Notes under the pieces: model-generated
The model's database searches: none
The model's input: the letters and a program-made list of their open reading frames with translations, nothing else
Told to the model about the DNA's origin: nothing
Position numbers and translations under genes: made by a program
Assembly: GCA_036897485.1 (NCBI GenBank)
Contig: JAYMTF010001470.1
Location: 1 to 23,260 of the forward strand
Direction of reading: 5' to 3'
DNA: 23,260 nt
From: Pelargonium nanum
Taxonomy: Eukaryota > Streptophyta > Magnoliopsida > Geraniales > Geraniaceae
Shown: positions 7,508 through 16,700 of the stretch, piece after piece
How the letters are laid out: each line of letters starts with the position of its first letter
How positions within the stretch are numbered: position 1 is the first letter of the stretch

Positions 7508-10453
7508 ATGTCTACTCTTCCAGAAGGAGAAGATATGGATGGAGAAGAGCCATCAAGGGAAGAGCCTTGTATGGTCTCCAATGGCCTCACAATCAAGATA
7601 GCAACAAGTGGAGACAAGCCTGGTTTGGTTTCAAATTCACACAACTTGAGCAAGTCTTCAATTGAGTCATCTCCATACAGCTCTCCTCTGGTGTCCCCAC
7701 CTTCATCTGCATTTGTTTCAGCTCTTCAATCACCATATATTTCACCAAGAGCCCAGTTAGCTCCATCTCCATCTCCAACCCCAACCCCAGATAGCCAAAT
7801 TGCTGTCACTGGTTCACAATCTGATGACATACCAAGCAGCTCCTACACACCTCCATCTGATCCATATGAGTTCTCTGATGATCACAAGCTCAGATTTGGG
7901 ACAGACCCTTCTGGGGCGCCTCCTCGCATATCCTTCTCATTCCCGGTCCCTCGGGTTTCCTTCGCGAAAGGGTCGGTCTCTCCAGCAGCATCCAATGCTA
8001 AGCTCAGGAGCTGTGATGTGTTCATTGGCTTCCATGGCCACAACCCCAATTTGGTGAGGTTTTGCAAGTGGCTTAAATCTGAGCTTGAGGTTCAAGGAAT
8101 TGCTTGTTTTGTTGCTGATAGAGCCAAGTATGCTGATAGCCAAAGCCATGAGATTGCTGATAGAGTCATATGCTCAGTGACCTATGGAGTTGTGGTTGTA
8201 ACCAGCTGCAGCTTCCTCAACTATCTAACCATGGAGGAGATCAGGTTCTTTGCTCAGAAGAAGAACTTGATCCCCATCTTCTTCGACACAGGACCCGCCG
8301 AGATCATTAGTCTTTTAAACTGCAATTCGATTGATAAGGAGCGCAAGGAGGCGATTGATGGGTTGATCAAGTCTCATGAGTTCAAGCTCGAGGCCGACGA
8401 GGGTAACTGGAGGAGCTGTGTGTCGAGGGCTGCGGGGATCTTGCGAGGAAAGCTTGGGCGCAAGAGCGTGGTGGAGAAGAATGTGGAAGGATTTGAGGAG
8501 CTTCCATTTCCAAGAAACAGATGGTTTGTGGGGAGAGAGAAGGAGATTATGGAGATTGAAACAGCCTTTTTCGGAGGAGACTGTCTCGAGCAAGATGTTC
8601 CAATCGTTAAAGGGGAAGCGAGCGGGCAATCTGAAGGACTCGCGGATGAGGAAAGCGATACTGTCACGAGCAGTAATACTAGAGGAGGGAGGTACATAAG
8701 CTTGGAGATGGGCAAGTGTAAGGAACCAACATTGGAGAGCTTAGCCGGGACGGGAAGGAACTCGTTTAAGAGGTCGAAATCGAAGCATAAGAGATCAAAT
8801 TATAGGAACTCGGGCGTGTGCATAGTGAATGGTGTACCTGGCATTGGAAAGACTGAGCTTGCACTTGAGTTTGCTTATAGGTTCTCTCAGAGATACAAAA
8901 TGGTTTTGTGGGTGGGAGGGGAGGCAAGGTATTTTAGGCAGAACATATTGAATCTCTCTCTCAATTTGGGCTTAGATGTGAGTGCTGATGCTGAGAAGGA
9001 TAGAGGAAGGATCAGAAGCTTCGAGGAGCAAGAATTCGAAGCGTTTAAACGGGTCAAGAGGGAGATCTTCAGAGAAATGCCTTACTTGCTCGTCATTGAC
9101 AATCTTGAGACCGAGAAGGAATGGTGGGAAGGGAAGGACCTACATGACCTTATCCCGAGAAACACCGGTGCCACTCATGTTATTATCACAACCCGTCTCT
9201 CGAAGGTCATGACGTTTGATACAATCCAGCTCCCGCCACTGCCTCAATCGGATGCAATGCTTTTGATCCGAGGGAGGAAGAAAAAAGACTATCCTCCCCA
9301 AGAGGTGGAGTATCTAAAAAAGTTTGATGAGAAATTAGGAAGGTTGAGCTATGGTTTGTGGGTGATTGGCTCGTTACTTTCCGAGCTTGCAATTTCTCCA
9401 TCGGCTTTGTTTGAAGCTGTGAATCAAGTCCCGCTCAAGCTCGACGAAGGTAGCTCCATAAGCACATTCAACATTGATGAACAATATTGCAAAAACAATC
9501 CATTCCTAGTGAAACTCCTCAACTTTTGCTATGCCATCTTGCAACAAACGAGCGGGGGGAGTAGAAATGTACTCGCCTCGAGAATGCTTCTCGTTGGTGC
9601 TTGGTTCGCCTCAGCACCCGTGTCAGCAAACCTCCTAGCCGCGGCAGCTAAAAACATGCCCGCCCCCGGGAACCAGCTCAGGAAGTGGACTAGATATTTG
9701 AGCTACACTTTGGGTTTTTGCTCGGGTTGTGGGTTTGCGACTCAAGCTTGGAAGAACGAGGAGGACTCAGCGCTCGTTCTAGTGAAACTAGGACTTGCAA
9801 GACGAGCAAACAAACAAATCCATGGCGGGTGCTGGATCCAATTCCACACAATCACACAAGCGTACGCAAAGAGGAAAGAAGGTCTATTAGCTGCCAAGGC
9901 AACAGTTGATGGAGTCAGGAAAATGGGCAATCCAATAGCAAACTCGGACCATCTCTGGGCGTCCGCTTTTCTTGTCTTCGGGTTCAAATCCGAGCCCCCG
10001 CTCGTGCACCTCAAGGCAATGGACATGGTCTTGTACATCAAGAAAACAGCTCTCCCGTTGGCCATTCGAGCTTTCACAACGTTTTCGAGGTGCAATTCAG
10101 CACTAGAGCTCCTGAAAGTGTGCACAAATGTGCTGGAGGAGGTGGAGAAGTCATTTGTGTCCCAAATACAGGATTGGTGCCATGGATCATTGTGCTGGAA
10201 AAAGAAGAGGCTTCAAGGCAATAATAGCCAGAGAGTTGATGAGTATGTGTGGCAAGATGTGACATTGTTGAAGGCAACATTGCTGGAGACAAGAGCCAAG
10301 CTGTTGCTGAGAGGAGGCCATTTCGACAGCGGCGAGGACTTGTGCAGGACTTGCATCAGCATCCGGACAGTGATGCTTGGGCACAACAATGCACAAACCT
10401 TGGCTGCACAAGAGACATTGTCAAAGCTAGTGAGGATGAGAAGTAAAATATGA
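7508..10453 (+). CDS. TIR / NB-ARC-like / TPR protein (TNP, XTNX class)
   Basis: Intronless gene of 981 residues. ATG 7508 is the first AUG after an in-frame stop at 7442-7444; the frame is open from 7445, but only through non-AUG codons. The N terminus is Ser/Pro-rich with the FVSALQSPYISPRA signature of this family. A TIR domain starts near residue 169 (CDVFIGFHGH) and runs to about 310. It keeps a Glu at 243 (in MEEIRFF) where plant TIR NADases have their catalytic Glu. A basic, NLS-like stretch follows at 421-430. The NB-ARC-like part shows a P-loop GVPGIGKT (442-449), kinase-2 LLVIDN with Asp531, and TTR (Arg563). The usual GLPLAL is replaced by GLWVIGS, and MHD by QFHTITQ. The C-terminal helices look TPR-like (about 920-975). 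There are no leucine-rich repeats. In the family, these conserved proteins (such as Arabidopsis At5g56220) are reported as TIR proteins that can trigger cell death without EDS1. The role here is inferred. Confidence 0.93.
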   Translation: MSTLPEGEDMDGEEPSREEPCMVSNGLTIKIATSGDKPGLVSNSHNLSKSSIESSPYSSPLVSPPSSAFVSALQSPYISPRAQLAPSPSPTPTPDSQIAVTGSQSDDIPSSSYTPPSDPYEFSDDHKLRFGTDPSGAPPRISFSFPVPRVSFAKGSVSPAASNAKLRSCDVFIGFHGHNPNLVRFCKWLKSELEVQGIACFVADRAKYADSQSHEIADRVICSVTYGVVVVTSCSFLNYLTMEEIRFFAQKKNLIPIFFDTGPAEIISLLNCNSIDKERKEAIDGLIKSHEFKLEADEGNWRSCVSRAAGILRGKLGRKSVVEKNVEGFEELPFPRNRWFVGREKEIMEIETAFFGGDCLEQDVPIVKGEASGQSEGLADEESDTVTSSNTRGGRYISLEMGKCKEPTLESLAGTGRNSFKRSKSKHKRSNYRNSGVCIVNGVPGIGKTELALEFAYRFSQRYKMVLWVGGEARYFRQNILNLSLNLGLDVSADAEKDRGRIRSFEEQEFEAFKRVKREIFREMPYLLVIDNLETEKEWWEGKDLHDLIPRNTGATHVIITTRLSKVMTFDTIQLPPLPQSDAMLLIRGRKKKDYPPQEVEYLKKFDEKLGRLSYGLWVIGSLLSELAISPSALFEAVNQVPLKLDEGSSISTFNIDEQYCKNNPFLVKLLNFCYAILQQTSGGSRNVLASRMLLVGAWFASAPVSANLLAAAAKNMPAPGNQLRKWTRYLSYTLGFCSGCGFATQAWKNEEDSALVLVKLGLARRANKQIHGGCWIQFHTITQAYAKRKEGLLAAKATVDGVRKMGNPIANSDHLWASAFLVFGFKSEPPLVHLKAMDMVLYIKKTALPLAIRAFTTFSRCNSALELLKVCTNVLEEVEKSFVSQIQDWCHGSLCWKKKRLQGNNSQRVDEYVWQDVTLLKATLLETRAKLLLRGGHFDSGEDLCRTCISIRTVMLGHNNAQTLAAQETLSKLVRMRSKI

Positions 10454-10489
10454 TATGGTGTTAGCTTAAATTCAGTTGAGAGAATGAGT

Positions 10490-10605
10490 TTTGGTCCGGT
10501 ATGGTAATTTGGGTCGTGACCTGTTACACGACACGAATTTATGTGGGTCTGGGTTGAGCATAATCGGGTTCGTGTTCATGTTGGAAACATGAATTGCCAC
10601 CCCTA
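10490..10605. repeat. Dispersed repeat in the TNP 3' flank
   Basis: GGGTCGTGACCTGTTACACG, CACGACACGAATT, GGGTTCGTGTTCATGTTGG and a closing GAATTGCCACCCCTA form a chain of strings that I recognise as an abundant plant dispersed repeat. It begins about 40 bp after the stop codon, so it probably lies in the 3' UTR. The element class is uncertain. Confidence 0.5.
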
Positions 10606-11840
10606 GTTTTGATTGGGACAACATTGTAATCATGCTAGTTAGATATAGAATCATCAATTACTTTGCTTATATACAATACTAGTGAGTAATGCATAGTATA
10701 GTGTAACCAGTTTTGAAATTTGAATGAAGTGGTCTTCATCAGAGACACCTCTTAATTAAATAGTTAAATTAAATTACAGACCATGATACTCCCATTTATA
10801 CACTATTTCATATTGCTTTTACAAAAAATAAATCTACATGTATGATATCATTATCTCTCATGATTTTTTAGAGCACAGCGTCCGGTTTATAGAACATACT
10901 GTGCACATTTCGTATTGAGATTCGGTCAACTTTGATCTAACTGCTAGCTCTATCTGAATCCGAAACTCAAATCAAAATTGTCAGCTTTACAAGAATATGT
11001 ATTTAACCTATTTTAATTTTGTAAACAATTTCATACATATGCTAAATTCTTGAATTTCTATGTAAATTGATATTTGAATAAAGTTATGTCTTAATGGAAA
11101 AATGTGCCAACTTGTTCTATCATGCAACCCAATAGATACAAATTCATATTTTAATCTTGAGATAAATGGAGATACAAAAGCATTTGTGAGCACTTTTAAA
11201 TACAAATGAAGCTTGAGATTGCTGTACAAAAAATAAATGGATCCTGATATTTGCTAAATCATGCTTGAATTGTGAGAGTCCTATAAATACACAAGTATCT
11301 GAGAGTACTGTCAAACACTATTGAAAATTGAGAATAAAAATATACATTGCTCGAACCAAAATTGTTCAACTTAGATACAACTTATTAAACTAAAAGAAAT
11401 AGATTACATCTTTTAGTGGTGAAAGTTAATATACTATTCTTGAGTTTGTTCGAACCTAACGAGTATGACAGTTCACGACTCATGTTTAAATCAAGATACA
11501 AATGACAAAAGGATAGAACACATAAAACTACTTTTTTGAGAAATTTTGACTTGTCACGCCAAGTCTCATAATTTGGGTAGCATAAATGATGTCTTACTAG
11601 GTATCTTCATGTGCTTGATTATTGATTTGTAGACGTTATTGCTAACATTTTGAGATCCCAAAGCGTCATACTCATACGATCGACCACGCTTATATAAACT
11701 TTTTAAAGCAAATTATTGAAAAGTGTTTCTAGGGTATTTTTGGTTTTTGGCCTATTTAGGCCTTGAATTTGGAGAATTGGCATCTTATGGCTTCAAATAA
11801 GGTTTCTAGCCCTTTGTAACTTTTTATTTTTTTTAATTGA
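10606..11840. other. AT-rich intergenic DNA, nothing recognised
   Basis: No conserved coding region, RNA gene or clear transposon end was seen on either strand. Only short, low-complexity open frames occur. Confidence 0.5.
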
Positions 11841-11843
11841 TAG

Positions 11844-11915
11844 CTTAATGCCAATTGGAATGGCGTTAAGCATTTCAGCGCCAACCAGCGTTAAGCTATT
11901 CCAATTGGCGTTAAG
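11844..11915. repeat. Inverted repeat / potential hairpin
   Basis: CTTAATGCCAATTGGAAT (11844-11861) and ATTCCAATTGGCGTTAAG (11898-11915) are inverse with one mismatch, separated by 36 bp. The motif GCGTTAAGC occurs three times in this stretch (about 11864, 11889 and 11908). The region is GC-richer than its surroundings and may be the end of an unidentified element. Confidence 0.7.
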
Positions 11916-12001
11916 CCCGGACGGCATTCAAACGCCGACGACAATTTTTTTATATTAAAATAATAGAAACCAAAATTAATGAATGTTAAAAAAAATTCAA
12001 G

Positions 12002-12300
12002 TCATGCCACTTGCTGCAACCATTGACAACGGCTGCAACGAAAACGTAATTTGGTTGTAGCATGTGATAGCGGCTTTAGCCGCACCCAAAACAAAAATAT
12101 CCCGAGAGTTCAAATATATTTACAAATCATGCCACGGGCTGCGACCATTGACAACGGCTGCAGCATAAACGTTTGGCTATGCAATTGACATCGGTTGTAG
12201 CCGCAAACAAAAAAAATAATTCCCGAGACTTCAAATTTAATTACAAAGTCATGACACGAGCTGCAGCCATTGACAATGGCAACAACGTAAATGTGATATT
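12002..12300. repeat. Tandem repeat, unit about 123 bp, about 2.5 copies
   Basis: Units begin at 12002, 12127 and 12249, each with TCATGCCAC (TCATGACAC in the third), then GCTGC-ACCATTGACAACGG. The first two end in CGAGAGTTCAAAT-like or CGAGACTTCAAAT-like stretches leading into TACAAA. The third copy is incomplete. No reading frame is conserved through all three, so this looks like a small satellite or minisatellite and not protein repeats. Confidence 0.8.
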
Positions 12301-12429
12301 AATCATTATTGCCCCTTCAAGAAACTCGAGACCCTTTCATCATTCTTTCTCATCTATGTAATTATATGCTAATACCTTAGTCGAATATATTTTTTGTTAA
12401 AAAAACAAGTTGAACATTTAGATGAAAAA

Positions 12430-13190
12430 AGTTCTTGAGATGAAATACCTAGGTGAAGTAGATAAAAATCATCACATAAACATTACCATAAATTAGAGAG
12501 AATGGACTATGACACCATCTCAGGAGAAATATACAGAAAAAAAATTTAGATTCTGCTTTTAGGATGTCAAGATCCGGAACACTCTTTTGAAGAGTCGTGA
12601 TTTATATCTTGTGGAGAGTCATTACGGCCTGAAACATATGAAGAAAATGAAGAAATGACCAAAGTGAGACATGCGTCAACTATTGGAAGTCTTATGTACG
12701 CCATGATGTACACAAGGGAGACGAGTATTTACAAATAGTTAAGTGACTTTTGCGATATTTAAATTGCATTTCTAAGATTACGTTAATAAGGAGGTTGTCC
12801 TAGAATGAAAATCCAAATACATGGATATTGAATAAACAAAAAGGTGATGATAAAATATGAACATGTTTTCTTGAAAAGTTATGCATAAACCAAAAGAACT
12901 ATTCACTGTATATGGCAATAATTAACACACCTTGGTAAAAAAAACCCAGTTATAAGGTGAGGCCAAACCATAAACACATGAGACATTACTTCCTCATGGA
13001 GCTAATTAACATTACTGCATTAGTGTGTTCTCATTTAACAAGATTCTTGATTCATATCATCTTTGCCTATATGTTAACCAAAGTCATGAGCTAAGTTTAA
13101 GTTGTGGTTTGATGGATTAGTCTTCAAGTGAGAGAATGTTGTGTACGAAAATCAACGAGATCAAGACAATCGAGATCTTCAACAACCATT
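12430..13190 (+). mobile_element. Decayed Ty1-copia retrotransposon fragment (3' part)
   Basis: Around 12434 the translation reads LEMKYLGEVDK, like the EMKDLGEAKKILG stretch of copia reverse transcriptase. At 12655-12717 it reads KVRHASTIGSLMYAMMYTR, a close match to the family's KVPYASAIGSLMYAMLCTR. Stops and frame changes elsewhere show it is dead. CAAGTGAGAGAATG at 13124-13137 matches a copia polypurine tract, so a 3' LTR would start with TG at 13137. No matching 5' LTR was found in the window, so this is a truncated remnant. Confidence 0.75.
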
Positions 13191-13211
13191 TCAGGATAAA
13201 CTATTAAAAAA

Positions 13212-13466
13212 ATTAGCGAGCTCAGAAAACCAAAACCAATGATAGAACGTTCGTTTAGTTTCAACAAAAATTTAGTCATACACATTGACAACGGACTTCA
13301 CATTCTTTCGACGTAAGATACATTAACACTCACTCTCATATGCAAGAAGATTAGTAAGCTAAAGAAAGCAAAGACAAGTTTTGTGAATTATTTAGTTATA
13401 TCAAGTAGTAACAGACTTCATATTCTCTCGACGTGAGATATTAACACTCATTTTATCAAGGCATGT
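13212..13466. repeat. Two imperfect tandem copies, about 130 bp each
   Basis: Copy A starts at 13212 (ATTAGCGAGCTCAGAAAACC) and copy B at 13350 (ATTAGTAAGCTAAAGAAAGC). Both contain GACTTCATATTCTCTCGACG-like and GAGATATTAACACTCATTTT-like strings. A third piece of the tail (TTAACACTCATTTTCCCGTG) lies near 13624, 150 bp before the STR8 start. The repeat may belong to the promoter region of that gene or to an old LTR. Confidence 0.65.
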
Positions 13467-13775
13467 TGGGCCAAACGGTTGATGCGCTTTGGATTTTCTT
13501 TGAGGTCGGTGGAATTTATGAGTTTAAGGGGAGAACTAACATCTAACAGGGTGACGCCTCTACTAGAGGCTGAAAAACACTGGCCTTTGATAGACTTGCT
13601 GTCCAATCGCTTATAAAAAAATGATTAACACTCATTTTCCCGTGCATGTCGAATAAAACGGGACGCTAAACTATGATACCTAAAAAGAACCAGCTCAACT
13701 CAAGAGATATCCAAGTACTAAAAAAAGCAACATCTACAGGAAACCCAAAAACAAGGACTAAAGAAAACAAAAACG

Positions 13776-16700
13776 ATGAGATTAACCGGAGGCTGTTGTG
13801 CACTTCTCACTCCCACCATTTCTCCGACTCCGTTTCCGATCCGAAGAACATTCTCGAAGAATCGGTTCCGATTCCAGTTAGGGCATTTCAATTCTTCGCA
13901 TCACCAGCTCGTTTTCAGGTACACCTGTACGGAGAAGCTGTTCAAAAATGGGGGTCGGTTTGCGAAACTCAGCGAAGCAGAAGAAGAGCCTTCAGATAGC
14001 GATTTCATCGTCGTCAATTTCTACCGTTTTGTGCAAATTGGAGAGCCAGAGGTGGAGGTGACCAAACACCTCTCCTTCTTGGAAGGTAGAGACATCCATG
14101 GCCGAATTTATCTCAACGAGCAAGGTATCAATGCACAGGTTGGTAAATCATTGTTCCTCATAACTATGAATCTTACATTACAAATGGATGCTACCATTTT
14201 TGTATGAAAACTTTGATGGACTGAGATTTAGTGAAGCCAATGATAAGATGTCACGTCATGAATTAACACTCATGTCGCCTGAGTCTCTAAGCTCTCTTTG
14301 CATGAATTGAATTGCAATTGACATGTGTGTGCATTCAGTGATCTTCATGCTCCATTCAAACACTTATTTTTGGACAAACAAATTTAATGCAGGTGATACA
14401 CCATTACTATGTGGGGGTAAATTAATTACTCCCTCCGTCCAAAATGAGTGTACTTGTTTCTATTTTGAGAAAAATTAAGGAGAAGTTAGTTAGTGTAGTA
14501 AAAATATTCTTGTATCCTCGTGATCATGTCCTGTAACAAACTCAAGGGATACTAACTAATATATTGTTGACAATTCATGCATCACTAAGTTCCTAAAAAA
14601 AGGAAAGTGGACACTCGACAAAATTCAAGAGAAAGAGGACACTTTTTTGGACAGAGGGAGTACTGTCAAATTTTTTTTTTTTGAGTCCATCACTATCAAA
14701 TAATTTATTTAACCTTGTACTGAGTGAAATTATAGTTTTGCACCCCTGTAAAGATTTCAATGACGAATAATTCAAAATTTTATAAAATTCGACATTGAAA
14801 TCTTGATTTTTGTGAAAAAATACTATTTTTTTAATGTAATTCTTGAATGCAAGTTGATCATGCTAAATGATAAGTTTGAGAAAAAGAAGACGAAGAATTA
14901 TGATTACGATGATGAAGAAAAGTGAGTTAGAGGTAGCTAAATTAGAAGGAGAAACATGTTAGAGAAACTAGGAGAGAAAAAAATCCAAATTATGACACCA
15001 AAATCTGAAAAGTGAAGTTTTCAGCGTCGAAATCTTCACAGGGATGTAAACCTAAAATTTGGCTGAGTCCAGGGTTTGAAAAAAATCAAATTTCAGGATA
15101 GGGACTGAATACAAAAATTACCGTCCAAGGGGTGCAAAAACATTAATATGGTTTAGTACCTTTGGACTTACATTTTTTTAGTTTTAGCTTGTAATTAGGG
15201 TTTTTCATGGTTTTAGCCGACTTGTTAAGTATTTTGTTTACTCCTTGGTACCTGCTACAACCGTTTTCTACCGACCGTTAGCAAAAATGCAACATTAGTG
15301 GATGAGTCAGCACCAAAGTAAACCTCGGACTGTTTTTTTTTTCTTTTTCAAATGATTGAGTCCCTAAACTTTATTTTTGAGTCTTTAACCCCTAGACTGA
15401 TATTGTGGGCTTGAATACTTTTGTTTGTCAATCTTTTAATAATTTTCGTACTTTATTGTTCATGTAATCAAACGTGGAAAGGTAAGGTATGTTATTTTTC
15501 TTTACTACTTTCAGTGATGCTTCTGGAAGAAAATGGAGGAAATTGATAGTTCACTACAGAAAGTATGCCACTTTGTAGTTCGATTTAGAGAACTGAAGAT
15601 GGCTTAGTTTGTTAGGAGGTTCGTATAATCGTACCTTTTCCCTATCTTGAGGCAATGTTGAAGGAAGTGTGAGGTCCACAATAGAATGTTTTTGGATTCC
15701 TCCTCTTCCTTCTTTAGTCGGGATATGTTGGCAATGTAATTATGCAAATTACAAGTGTACTTCTAATGCATGTAAATTAGTAAATTGCCATTTCAAAATT
15801 ACTCTAGTGCATGATGGGTTTGTGATGTGAAATACTGATTACCATCAATGTACTTCTCAATATCTGTTCTGCATGTATCACTCATTATCTCTTTCTGATG
15901 TTCTTCGTCTTTGTGCAGTATAGTGGGCCATCAAAAGATGCCCTTGCATATGTTGATTGGTTAAGAGAAGATGACAGGTTTTCAGATATACTGGTCCAGA
16001 CTTCTCCGGCATTGAATGGGCATGCATTTCCGAAACTGAAGCTACGGTATAAGCCCTCTCTAGTGCAGGTAAGGCTATATATATGTGTTTCTTCTTTTCA
16101 TCTGCTATATCATATTTACTTTCTCATGAATGTTTTCTCGTTTGTTACTTTATTTCAGTTGTCATTACCGCCTTTTTCTTCTTTGTGGAATATTTTTTTC
16201 CCATTTAATATTCTTTGCCTTCAAATACATTTTTGAAACTGAAGTTCTTTTCTTCACGACCTTTTGTCTGTTGGTGTTTGAGTAAGTGACTTTTAGACAA
16301 AAATGCGAACTTATGATAACTTTTTTCCCAGTTGGAAGGAGGCATTTCACATCTTCCTCTGGTTGATCCTTCAATGCGAGCAACACCTTTGTCACCATCT
16401 GAATGGAGAAAAAGATTGGAAGCAGTGAATCGTACAGATGATGCATCAAATGGGAATCCTTGCACCAGTTTTATATTATTGGATGTGAGAAATGGTACTT
16501 CTGGACTGTGATTGCCATGGATTTGCTTAGATTTTCTTTTCATTTCTTGTGTATGTGCATATCCATTTTTGTTCCGAATTGTCTCTTGGAAAGGGTCTAG
16601 AGGTAGAACTAGTCTTTTATGATTAAGCTCTGGCATGAGATTGCCACTTCTTTCAAGGTGGGAAGTTCGCAGTTGGCATAATAATTTCACTAGGGATTGT

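Noticed and set aside
7882-10411. Other open frames on both strands within the TNP gene
   Set aside because: They overlap the 981-codon conserved frame and show no family signature; they are shadows of its codon composition.
13673-13999. Open frame overlapping the STR8 first exon in another phase
   Set aside because: It reads the same DNA as the conserved STR8 exon out of frame and does not match any family.
16205-16690. 161-codon minus-strand open frame across STR8 exon 3
   Set aside because: It is antisense to a conserved exon plus its introns; the protein has no recognisable feature.
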